From positions 1-10,332 of the forward strand of contig JAGBYN010000128.1 of NCBI GenBank assembly GCA_017628775.1: a stretch of DNA of 10,332 bases, given 5' to 3'. The DNA comes from Bacteroidaceae bacterium. Lineage in GTDB: Bacteria; Bacteroidota; Bacteroidia; Bacteroidales; Bacteroidaceae. The notes below the pieces were generated by a model that did no database searches, was not told the origin of the DNA, and saw nothing but the letters and a program-made list of their open reading frames with translations. Positions 1 to 5,388 of the stretch are shown piece by piece (the stretch's first letter is position 1; each line of letters starts with the position of its first letter). The translations under genes were made by a program, and so were the position numbers.

Positions 1-483
1 CATCTTGCCAAGGCTTTTCATCTTATATTTGGAGATAGCAAATTGGCTTCTCCGGCTCATCTCGATTATCTCCTTAATGGTTGGTCGGGAAATATGTACG
101 ATCGTACTATTGGGGCTATCGGCGGCATGGCAGAGTTCGATTCGTCGCGTCCTCATACTTGGCCGATTGTCGGTACATTCTTCCGCAACAATGCTACGGC
201 ATCCCGTCTTGTTGGTGACTTCTACGAGCGGCGTAAGGAGCTTACTCGCAAGAAAGGGTCTAACGAGGCGACCGTATCTGAAAAACGGGAATTGAACCTT
301 ATGAATATTACTGCTGAAAAGATCTCAAAATTAAGAAAAGAGATGAAAGCGGCAATGTCTAATAAGGCTCTTTCGGTCAAGGAGCGCAATGATAAAGTTG
401 AAAAAAATGCACTTGAAATGCAAGAAATGGTGAGAAGATGCAATAGTGATGTGGACAAGTACATAAAGAAGCGGCAGAAGTGA
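1..483 (+). CDS. C-terminal part of large phage polyvalent/virion protein, LPD38-like
   Basis: The frame is open from base 1 to the TAA/TGA region at 483, so this is the last 160 residues of a longer protein whose start lies outside the window. The segment SPAHLDYLLNGWSG near residue 18-31 resembles the C-terminal LPD38 region (large polyvalent protein associated domain 38). That region is known from very large phage proteins thought to be packaged and delivered with the DNA. The last 75 residues are rich in Lys, Glu and Arg with regular hydrophobic spacing and probably form a coiled coil. The protein is followed by a non-coding region and accessory genes, as often seen at the end of a late operon. 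The internal ATG at 43 is not the start, because the frame continues upstream with phage-like sequence. The family call is from memory of the motif; an unrelated structural protein is possible. Confidence 0.62.
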   Translation, partial: HLAKAFHLIFGDSKLASPAHLDYLLNGWSGNMYDRTIGAIGGMAEFDSSRPHTWPIVGTFFRNNATASRLVGDFYERRKELTRKKGSNEATVSEKRELNLMNITAEKISKLRKEMKAAMSNKALSVKERNDKVEKNALEMQEMVRRCNSDVDKYIKKRQK

Positions 484-560
484 GGTTTAGAGACTTGAGA
501 GAAATTAGGAATTGAACCTTATTTCCAACGTAACCAATATGTAACATTCTTACCTCCGCC

Positions 561-589
561 TTGACCGCCAAGACGGCATTTGGTATAAT
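561..589 (+). promoter_or_regulatory. Strong extended -10 sigma70 promoter P1
   Basis: TTGACC (561-566), a 17-base spacer and TATAAT (584-589), with TG one base upstream of the -10 (extended -10). The start point would be near 596. It reads into a structured RNA that ends at a terminator near 742. The 20 bases from 556 to 575 recur exactly at 776-795 in promoter P2. Confidence 0.85.
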
Positions 590-595
590 ACGCGC

Positions 596-742
596 CACAA
601 AACACCCCTATTAGGTTCGCCGAATGGGCGCAGAGCCACTTCCTGAAGGAGTTGGCTCTTGCTTGTGTATAAGCTTAACAAAACCGTGATGCGAGTCACC
701 CCACTATCAGGGGGTTTGAGGAATTCACGGTTTATTTTTTTT
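596..742 (+). ncRNA. Candidate small structured RNA, about 147 nt, unknown family
   Basis: The region has its own strong promoter (P1) and an intrinsic terminator, with no convincing gene between. The predicted fold is a multi-branch structure. CACAA (596-600) can close with TTGTG (663-667). Inside lie a weak hairpin CCT/AGG (607-615), a hairpin CGCC/GGCG with a five-base loop (618-630), and a strong hairpin AGAGCCA/TGGCTCT (632-638 with 653-659) capped by TCC-TGAA-GGA. The terminator hairpin then follows. I do not recognise an Rfam family. The alternative is that it is the mRNA of a 21-codon ORF (624-689, MGAEPLPEG...), which has only a weak AGG as ribosome site. The RNA sits just upstream of the accessory cassette and shares its promoter type, so joint expression in the lysogen is likely. 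Confidence 0.6.
681..742 (+). terminator. Intrinsic terminator of the small RNA
   Basis: AAACCGTGA (681-689) pairs with TCACGGTTT (725-733), a 9-bp stem enclosing an inner hairpin ACCCC/GGGGT (698-702 with 711-715). It is followed directly by A and a run of eight T (735-742). Confidence 0.85.
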
Positions 743-780
743 GGAATGGAGAAGATCAATTCCCTTACCACCGCCCCGCC

Positions 781-810
781 TTGACCGCCAAGACGACGCT
801 ATGCTATAAT
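781..810 (+). promoter_or_regulatory. Strong extended -10 sigma70 promoter P2, near-copy of P1
   Basis: TTGACC (781-786), an 18-base spacer, then TATAAT (805-810) preceded by TGC, an extended -10. The start point would be near 817. The bases 776-795 and 805-816 match P1 exactly at 556-575 and 584-595; only the middle of the spacer differs. CTTG-N5-CAAG overlaps the -35 in both and could be an operator half-palindrome. It drives the two-gene cassette that begins at 872. Confidence 0.82.
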
Positions 811-871
811 ACGCGCAGTCGAATTTTAATTGGAGTTATTATCCGCTTCTCTCGACATAATGGAGATGAAA

Positions 872-1447
872 ATGAAAGAAAACGATACTGCGCCTTGTGA
901 TGCCTATTCATCAAGCGATCTTGGCGAATATCAAGCCCGCCTCACAAAGCTCATGCTTGAAAACTCCTCTGCCATTTTTGCTAATTACAGCAGGGCACAT
1001 GCTCGCTGTATCACTCGGACTTTTTTCGAGAATGCTACTTCCTCCATATCTGTTCTTTCCGGAGATTTCGGAAATCATTTTTACCGCCTTTGCGACATCA
1101 AACAAGCCGTGCTAAAAGCTATCGCAAGCGGTGTAAAAATACGTGTTATATCACTCTGTACAGAAAAAAACTCTTTAGCTGCTATTGATTCCTTACAAGA
1201 AGAAATAAAATCATTAAAGGAAAGTGACCAATCCGTCAAGGGTGGGCTTGAGGTGAAATTTGCAACCGTAAAAACGGGAGCCCAAGTCAAGCACTACATG
1301 GTTGTAGACGATAAACGATATAGATTAGAAGATATCCATACTGACAATATGGGATCTCCAGTACATGCAGAGGTTTGTTGTAACGGCCCAAGCAAAGCGT
1401 CTGCACTCAATCTTGCCTTTAATTCTGTTTGGAATCGTCTTTCATAA
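872..1447 (+). CDS. Phospholipase-D-like domain protein, first gene of two-gene accessory cassette
   Basis: A 191-residue soluble protein. Residues 52-98 (FENATSSISVLSGDF...AIASGVKIRVISL) look like the first beta-alpha-beta part of a PLD-like domain. HYMVVDDKRYRLE at 141-153 gives an HxxxxDxxxxRxE signature close to the HKD motif, but the Lys of HxKxxxxD is missing (His141, Met143, Asp146). A late NGPSKASALNLAF (171-183) fits the end of the fold. A single degenerate motif argues for binding or sensing rather than classical PLD catalysis, though dimeric single-motif nucleases exist. I chose ATG 872 because GGAG lies six bases upstream; an in-frame TTG at 830 and ATGs at 860 and 866 are alternatives. 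The stop overlaps the start of the next gene (TAATG), so the two products are probably made together. Function is not known. Confidence 0.68.
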   Translation: MKENDTAPCDAYSSSDLGEYQARLTKLMLENSSAIFANYSRAHARCITRTFFENATSSISVLSGDFGNHFYRLCDIKQAVLKAIASGVKIRVISLCTEKNSLAAIDSLQEEIKSLKESDQSVKGGLEVKFATVKTGAQVKHYMVVDDKRYRLEDIHTDNMGSPVHAEVCCNGPSKASALNLAFNSVWNRLS

Positions 1448-2013
1448 TGTCTTTTTTAAGTCCAGCCGAAGTCCTTGACTATCAGACAATCTTTCAAATT
1501 GTCGCTACATTTGAGGGCTTTTCAATCTGGAAAGGTAAAAGTGCATTTAAGACAGATGCTTTTACTGACATTGATTTCTCGATGCCAATTTTTGATGATG
1601 GCACATTTCGAATGGCTTGTGAACGATTAAAGGATAGTAAGCATAAGACAAAAGAAATCTTTACCATTATCAAAGTATTGCTTAAGCATTCGATGCGAAA
1701 GAAAATCATCCTTTGCAAAAGATTTTTTCTGTCTTTCTTTTGGAACTCAATCAGAGTACTACATAAATCGTTAGTTTCCCTCCTACGTGTTACGCCAATT
1801 CTCACAATTCCTTTTCTCGCATTGAGTTACTTATTGCAATGGGGGTGTGATGGCACAAAATTCTGTTTAACAACGGCGGTTTTTTGGTTTATTATAGTAA
1901 AAACAGTTTGCTATGCATTATGTTGGTGCTTTGCTCAGATGCTTTTGCGTCATATTAGGGTGGCAGTACCAACAACAGACGAAACCAATGTAATTACGCC
2001 GTTATCTGAATGA
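1447..2013 (+). CDS. Unknown membrane protein with two C-terminal helices, partner of the PLD-like protein
   Basis: A 188-residue protein of no family I recognise. The first 75 residues look soluble (a TDIDFSMPIFDDGTF stretch at 40-54). A basic, aromatic amphipathic part follows at 76-107. Two hydrophobic segments lie at about 109-131 and 140-166, the second rich in Cys and Trp. The short tail is polar. The lysine/arginine-rich stretch before the first helix suggests that the N-terminal domain is cytoplasmic. The start ATG 1447 shares its A with the upstream stop, so translation is likely coupled. A cytosolic PLD-like protein paired with a small two-helix membrane protein in a prophage accessory position is the layout of sensor/effector defence or superinfection-exclusion modules; this role is inference. 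Confidence 0.72.
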   Translation: MSFLSPAEVLDYQTIFQIVATFEGFSIWKGKSAFKTDAFTDIDFSMPIFDDGTFRMACERLKDSKHKTKEIFTIIKVLLKHSMRKKIILCKRFFLSFFWNSIRVLHKSLVSLLRVTPILTIPFLALSYLLQWGCDGTKFCLTTAVFWFIIVKTVCYALCWCFAQMLLRHIRVAVPTTDETNVITPLSE

Positions 2014-2043
2014 AAATTGGCACCCATCTTCATTAGCGCCTAC

Positions 2044-2129
2044 AAGCCCCGTAGAGCCGTTTCTCTTGGCGGACGAGTATTTGGTAGTCTAAACCAAACA
2101 AAGCCGTCTAAGGGCGTTCTACGGGGCTT
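2044..2129. repeat. Long imperfect hairpin between convergent genes
   Basis: AAGCCCCGTAGA (2044-2055) is matched by its exact reverse complement at 2118-2129. Inside, GACG/CGTC and TTTGGT/ACCAAA make further nested stems around 2074-2107. It lies between the convergent membrane-protein gene and the replication gene. There is no T-run on either side, so it is not a standard intrinsic terminator; it may terminate weakly in both directions, or be part of an origin. Confidence 0.6.
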
Positions 2130-2140
2130 CTGCGTTGATT

Positions 2141-2938
2141 CTACTGGTGTAGACTTTGGAGAGCCGTTTTTAGGCGCTTCAAACGGCCTAAAAAGACCCC
2201 AGCAGGATTATCAAACGGCTTCTCGGCTCTTTGAGCCTTATAAACATCCGTATCAAACCTGAACCAAGCGCGGCGAAACATCTCATCACCAACATCCGCT
2301 AAATACTGTTCTAACGGCTTTCGTGTATTTGTTGCGCCACTACGCTCAAAGTCCTTAACGAGTTCATCAATGACGCTTGTATCATCGTCATCTGCGTGGT
2401 TCTCCTCATAGAACTCCAAGTCTTCCTGGCTGTAATAGTGATTGTCTATCGGTGGTGCAATCTTGCCAATCTCTTGTAATGCGGCATCTCGTAGCAATAC
2501 CGAATCGTGTGAAGAGAGGGGCGCACTAAGCGACCCCTCTTCTTCACACACCGAAGAAGAAAAAGATTTATTTACATTATCTTTTTCTTCTTCTTTATTT
2601 ATATTACCGACGCTCGTTACCCCAAGGGAACGGTCGTTGCCCCGCGTTGCCCCTTTGTTCATAACATTTTCCCTGTTTGCGTGGCAAATATCAAGGTACT
2701 TTTGCACCTCTTCTTTTTGTGCCGCGATAAGGAATTGAAGATACGAGTTAGCGAGAGGATCGCTTATGGACGGCTCTTCTCCACCAACAAACCAGCCAAG
2801 AAGCGAATCAAATATATTGCGTCGCATTTCTTGAGGATAGCCATTGGCATAGAGAGGGGCTACGCTCTTTCGCGTCAGTTGCAGAATATCGCCGCGTTCA
2901 GGGTCTATTCTGTCGGCTTTACGGATATACTTTCTCAT
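2141..2938 (-). CDS. Phage replication-type protein, DUF6291-like
   Basis: A 265-residue protein. Residues about 35-100 (RRNIFDSLLGWFVGGEEPSI...LQFLIAAQKEEVQKYLDICHANREN) follow the pattern of the DUF6291 domain: a helical unit then a segment with IxxQ-KY-C-NREN spacing, found in phage and plasmid replication or replisome-organizer proteins. A charged Ser/Glu-rich linker (about 112-150) joins a C-terminal helical domain ending in LGRLKRLK. The two-domain layout with an acidic linker resembles helicase-loader or initiator proteins. The start ATG 2938 has AAGGAGG seven bases upstream and overlaps the stop of the 118-residue gene by four bases (ATGA), so they form an operon. The 3' end is packed with palindromes and GCCGTTT repeats, which may mark an origin inside the gene. 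The family call rests on remembered patterning, not a search. Confidence 0.6.
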   Translation of the reverse strand: MRKYIRKADRIDPERGDILQLTRKSVAPLYANGYPQEMRRNIFDSLLGWFVGGEEPSISDPLANSYLQFLIAAQKEEVQKYLDICHANRENVMNKGATRGNDRSLGVTSVGNINKEEEKDNVNKSFSSSVCEEEGSLSAPLSSHDSVLLRDAALQEIGKIAPPIDNHYYSQEDLEFYEENHADDDDTSVIDELVKDFERSGATNTRKPLEQYLADVGDEMFRRAWFRFDTDVYKAQRAEKPFDNPAGVFLGRLKRLKTALQSLHQ

Positions 2939-3291
2939 ATCTCGTCCTCCTTGCTGAATTGTGGAAGTTCAAGAACTACATCTTCGTAAGACCAAATGTT
3001 TTTTACCTTGATGATTTTAGGACTACATTCAGGGTGGTTCTTAATGATGTTACTGTAATTGTTAAAGAGATACAAGGCGGCCTTTTTGCCTGTATCGAAC
3101 TTTAGGGCTAATTCTAATGTGTAGGTAACCTCATCCTTGCCGATATATTGTGTTCCACAACATTCATCGGTTGGATTATATCGTAATTGTATAACGAAAT
3201 CGCTACACGTTTCATTTTCAACTTTGCCAATGCGTACCTTGTTGGCATTGGTCGTATTGCGGCAAAAGAGCCGCGTGAGTGTTAGGTTCAT
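2935..3291 (-). CDS. Unknown 118-residue protein, first gene of the replication operon
   Basis: I do not recognise this gene. It has no signal peptide or membrane segment. It looks like a small mixed alpha/beta protein with conserved-looking aromatic and charged positions (FVIQLRYNPTDECCGTQYIG near 32-51, then KFDTGKKAALYLFNNYSNI near 64-82). Three Cys in the first 50 residues (10, 29, 44) plus Cys45 could bind metal but show no CxxC pair. It is the first gene behind a long structured leader (3292-3440), and its ribosome site GGAAGTAAG is the segment that leader appears to control. It overlaps the DUF6291-like gene by ATGA, which suggests a replication or copy-control role. Confidence 0.7.
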   Translation of the reverse strand: MNLTLTRLFCRNTTNANKVRIGKVENETCSDFVIQLRYNPTDECCGTQYIGKDEVTYTLELALKFDTGKKAALYLFNNYSNIIKNHPECSPKIIKVKNIWSYEDVVLELPQFSKEDEI

Positions 3292-3440
3292 GGTTTCTTA
3301 CTTCCATTAAAAACCTCGCCCGCAAGAAGGGTAAGAAATGTGCACGAGCATGGGCACAGACCTTAATGCGAGCGAGGAAAGGGGATGTACTCGTTTTTTG
3401 TTTAATTCTGGGCGGTTTCTTACTTCCGTGTGTCAGAATG
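3292..3440 (-). promoter_or_regulatory. Structured 5' leader with terminator-like stem and duplicated ribosome-binding segment
   Basis: In the transcript (minus strand) GGAAGTAAGAAACC occurs twice: at 3427-3414 near the 5' end and at 3305-3292 directly before the ATG of the 118-residue gene. TTTCTTAC at 3338-3331 is the exact complement of GTAAGAAA in both copies. The first copy sits inside a hairpin TTCTG/CAGAA (3438-3434 with 3410-3406). Between lies a 10-bp stem with one mismatch (3377-3368 with 3323-3314) enclosing TGTGC/GCACA, and it is followed by five T (3313-3309 region), like a terminator. This layout fits a leader in which upstream and downstream copies compete for one anti-SD segment. 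No known riboswitch class is recognised. Confidence 0.55.
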
Positions 3441-3446
3441 ATACAA

Positions 3447-3476
3447 ATTTTAGCATAAGAACCGCTTACTCGTCAA
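3447..3476 (-). promoter_or_regulatory. Extended -10 promoter for the replication operon leader
   Basis: On the minus strand TTGACG (3476-3471), an 18-base spacer, and TAAAAT (3452-3447) preceded by TGC. The -35 overlaps the last codons of the integrase gene. The start point near 3440 gives the 150-base leader described at 3292-3440. Confidence 0.7.
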
Positions 3477-4689
3477 GGGGGTAATTTGGTAAAATCTCAA
3501 AATACGCCTTGCCTTCATTCTCGAAGGTAAGGCCATCGTAGTGGTCGCGCCTTACATCGTCAGTATTTCCGGCAATGCTTGTCAGTAGGTTTTGGTCGTG
3601 GTACGCAGCGGCGTGCATTGTAATGAATGTATGCCGTCCTACATTCTCAGGCAACTTCTCAATGCCGGCTTCGGCGGCGCGTTTTAAGAGATGTTGGCGA
3701 AACTTATTGTTCTTCATCTTGACGGCTGACATAAAATCAAAGCTCTGCATCCAAGCAAAAGCAGTATCGGGGATGGTGAATGAACGCGGCTTAACTCCTT
3801 TAGAAGCGCCTTTACACTTTACTACGCGGATATTACGGTGCTCAAGAGAGATACGAACGGCATCTTCTCCAAGGCGAACACGCTTAATCTCGTCCTGACG
3901 CATACCGCAGAAGAACGATAGAATGGCATAGGCTAGGTCAGCAGGAGCATCATACTTATGCTTCTCAAGAACTGCGAAGAGCGCCTTTGCGTCTTTCGCC
4001 TTTAGATACTCAGGGTCTTTCCATTCCTTTACCTTCATCTTCATAGAGGCTATAGGATTCTCTTTAATATAGCCTTGCTCGGGCGCTACACACCAGTTTA
4101 AGAATGTCTTGATATAACTAAGATGGTTGTTGTAGGTGGTTTTGGTTTTAGTGTCTTTATCGTTGTACACACGGCTTTCAAGATCGCGGCTTAATTCTTG
4201 AGGAGTTATATCTGATAGCATTCTGTCACCACCAAAAATCTCCACCCATTTGCCTACACGCATTTTGACGGCTTTTTGCTGGACCTCACTTTTATCCTTT
4301 TGGAATATAAGATAATTAGCATAGGCCTCTCCAAGGGCGATAGAGATAGTAGTATCTTTGCTATTATGTTCAAGTACCCGCCTAACGCATTCGGTTAGAG
4401 AAATATCAAGATTGTTCTTGGTAAGTAGGTCAATAGCATTAAGCGCGTCCATAGATTGATAAGCCGTCAAGAGAACGGCAGTATCGCCGCCAGTAGATAG
4501 TTTACGAAAGAAGTCGTCTATGCTTCGCAATAGTGAAGTTCTATTCATAGAAGCCTTGCGAATTGGCTTTTTAGAGTATGGGTCAGTTCCGAAGTAGGTT
4601 TCGTATATGGTATAATTCTCGCCGTTATGCTTCGTGACAGAGCGAGATTTGACGTTATTTACGACCTCTTTTTTAGAGAGATAACTCAT
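3466..4689 (-). CDS. int: Tyrosine recombinase, phage-type integrase
   Basis: A 407-residue integrase of usual length. The N-terminal part (1-110) likely holds an arm-binding domain, residues about 115-215 a SAM-like core-binding domain, and 225-400 the catalytic domain. Visible catalytic positions: Arg264 in FCGMRQDEI, Lys291/293 in the beta-hairpin, Arg352-His353 in NVGRHTFITM, and nucleophile Tyr384 in RRDHYDGL. The first His of HxxR is Asn349, and the last His/Trp position is Asn375 (AGN). Such changes occur in integrases I associate with Verrucomicrobiota-type hosts, so the enzyme may still be active. It should catalyse strand exchange between attP and the 3' end of a host tRNA gene, in keeping with the tRNA fragment 110 bases upstream. 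It has its own promoter (4794-4766). The start ATG 4689 has AAAGG upstream. Confidence 0.93.
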   Translation of the reverse strand: MSYLSKKEVVNNVKSRSVTKHNGENYTIYETYFGTDPYSKKPIRKASMNRTSLLRSIDDFFRKLSTGGDTAVLLTAYQSMDALNAIDLLTKNNLDISLTECVRRVLEHNSKDTTISIALGEAYANYLIFQKDKSEVQQKAVKMRVGKWVEIFGGDRMLSDITPQELSRDLESRVYNDKDTKTKTTYNNHLSYIKTFLNWCVAPEQGYIKENPIASMKMKVKEWKDPEYLKAKDAKALFAVLEKHKYDAPADLAYAILSFFCGMRQDEIKRVRLGEDAVRISLEHRNIRVVKCKGASKGVKPRSFTIPDTAFAWMQSFDFMSAVKMKNNKFRQHLLKRAAEAGIEKLPENVGRHTFITMHAAAYHDQNLLTSIAGNTDDVRRDHYDGLTFENEGKAYFEILPNYPLDE

Positions 4690-4765
4690 TTTATGCGCCT
4701 TTCTGACTTGCGAGAGTCTTGCAAATTCCTCGCAATGTGTATTAAGAATGAAAAATCATATAACC

Positions 4766-4794
4766 ATTATAATATAAGGGTTTTAATAAGTCAA
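4766..4794 (-). promoter_or_regulatory. Promoter of the integrase gene
   Basis: On the minus strand TTGACT (4794-4789), a 17-base spacer, and a perfect TATAAT (4771-4766). The start would be near 4759, about 70 bases upstream of the integrase ATG. The -35 lies against the tRNA fragment, so integration could change what lies upstream of the promoter. Confidence 0.8.
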
Positions 4795-4800
4795 GGGGCG

Positions 4801-4850
4801 GAGGGTATGTCTTGCGAGACAAAAGGGTTCGAATCCCTTCTTCTCCACCA
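4801..4850 (+). pseudogene. 3' fragment of a type II tRNA gene, presumptive att core
   Basis: Read on the plus strand: a long variable arm TGTCT-TGCG-AGACA (4808-4821), T arm AAGGG-TTCGAAT-CCCTT (4823-4839), acceptor 3' strand CTTCTCC (4840-4846), A discriminator and CCA (4848-4850). No matching GGAGAAG acceptor 5' strand, D arm or anticodon is found upstream, where an AT-rich promoter lies instead, so this is only the 3' end. The long variable arm means tRNA-Ser, Leu or Tyr. GGAGAAG/CTTCTCC is common in tRNA-Ser, but the A discriminator is less usual for Ser, so the identity stays open. Such a fragment restores the host tRNA on integration. Confidence 0.85.
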
Positions 4851-4862
4851 TTTCCCGAAAAT

Positions 4863-4910
4863 AAAAAACCCCTTTATAATCAATGTTTATAGGGGGTTTG
4901 TTGTCTTTTG
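4863..4910. terminator. Bidirectional intrinsic terminator beside attP
   Basis: AAACCCC (4866-4872) pairs with GGGGTTT (4893-4899), with extra TATAA/TTATA pairing inside. On the minus strand it is followed by TTTTTT (4868-4863) and more T, so it should stop the radical SAM-ligase-mazG transcript before attP and int. On the plus strand GTTGTCTTTT follows, a weaker tail. Confidence 0.8.
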
Positions 4911-4941
4911 AAGTATTCTGCATCGTAGCAAAAAGGGCGTT

Positions 4942-4969
4942 TTTGTGTCTTAAAAACACAAACTTTTTT
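4942..4969. terminator. Small AT-rich hairpin with T-run, possible second terminator
   Basis: TTTGTGT (4942-4948) pairs with ACACAAA (4956-4962), and the plus strand continues with C and six T (4964-4969). It lies between the main terminator and the right arm-type sites. The stem is weak. Confidence 0.4.
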
Positions 4970-5026
4970 GCGAGGAATTTGCGAGGAAATGGCGGTGGGA
5001 AACTCACCTCACCACCACACCGTTTT

Positions 5027-5386
5027 TCATCTATTGTCACCCTCACCCACGATTACGCCTCGGTTAAGGCGGTCGGTGAGTTTGTTGATGTTGTCTTGCA
5101 TGACATCCGCTAAATCTAATTTTTCTTGCGTTGCAATCGCCGCGACCATCCAAAGAACATCGCCAAGTTCTTTTTTAAGGTCTGTGCGATATTTTTCGTA
5201 ATCCTCTTTGAAGGTTTCCCAATTAGAAGCTGCGCGAGGCTCAAGCCCCTGATGCTTGCGAATAAACTTGGCGAATTTACCAAGCACTTCTCCGGCTTCC
5301 TCGGCTAGTCCAGCGTATGCGTAGGTTGCGTTTTCTCCGTATGCCGCGAATTTATAGGCGGCCTTTTGGTATTCATTTGCGTTCAT
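5027..5386 (-). CDS. MazG-like nucleotide pyrophosphohydrolase
   Basis: A 119-residue all-alpha NTP-PPase of phage MazG type. The metal-binding pattern is visible: Glu29-Glu30-x-x-Glu33 in LAEEAGEV and Glu73-x-x-Asp76 in ELGDVLW, then a late NINKLTDR (99-106) typical of the family. The family hydrolyses nucleoside triphosphates to monophosphates and pyrophosphate, with substrates ranging from dCTP/dUTP to modified nucleotides; phage copies may adjust nucleotide pools or blunt (p)ppGpp-linked responses. The start ATG 5386 lies two bases after the ligase stop, with AAAGGAG placed inside the ligase's final codons, so the two are co-translated. It is the last gene before the terminator at 4863. 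Confidence 0.9.
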   Translation of the reverse strand: MNANEYQKAAYKFAAYGENATYAYAGLAEEAGEVLGKFAKFIRKHQGLEPRAASNWETFKEDYEKYRTDLKKELGDVLWMVAAIATQEKLDLADVMQDNINKLTDRLNRGVIVGEGDNR

Positions 5387-5388
5387 TA

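Larger units (their letters stand above)
4708..4986. other. Putative attP region with integrase arm-type sites
   Basis: TTGCGAG occurs five times around the tRNA fragment: 4708-4714 (+), 4735-4729 (-), 4812-4818 (+, inside the fragment), 4968-4974 (+) and 4979-4985 (+). The outer copies are part of a 15-bp perfect inverted pair, 4721-4735 and 4968-4982. Repeats on both sides of the core are typical of arm sites for a heterobivalent integrase. In an integrated prophage such sites would normally lie on only one side of each att site, so this region reads as an intact attP. Confidence 0.6.

Noticed and set aside
2017..2262. Plus-strand ORF of 81 codons
   Set aside because: It starts with a non-ATG codon without a ribosome site and crosses the palindromes and the end of the DUF6291-like gene.
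4750..4850. A complete tRNA gene
   Set aside because: No acceptor 5' strand, D arm or anticodon loop is present upstream; an AT-rich promoter occupies that position.
4783..5046. Minus-strand ORF of 87 codons across the tRNA fragment
   Set aside because: It reads antisense through the tRNA T arm (KGFEPF is the usual spurious translation of such sequence) and through terminators.
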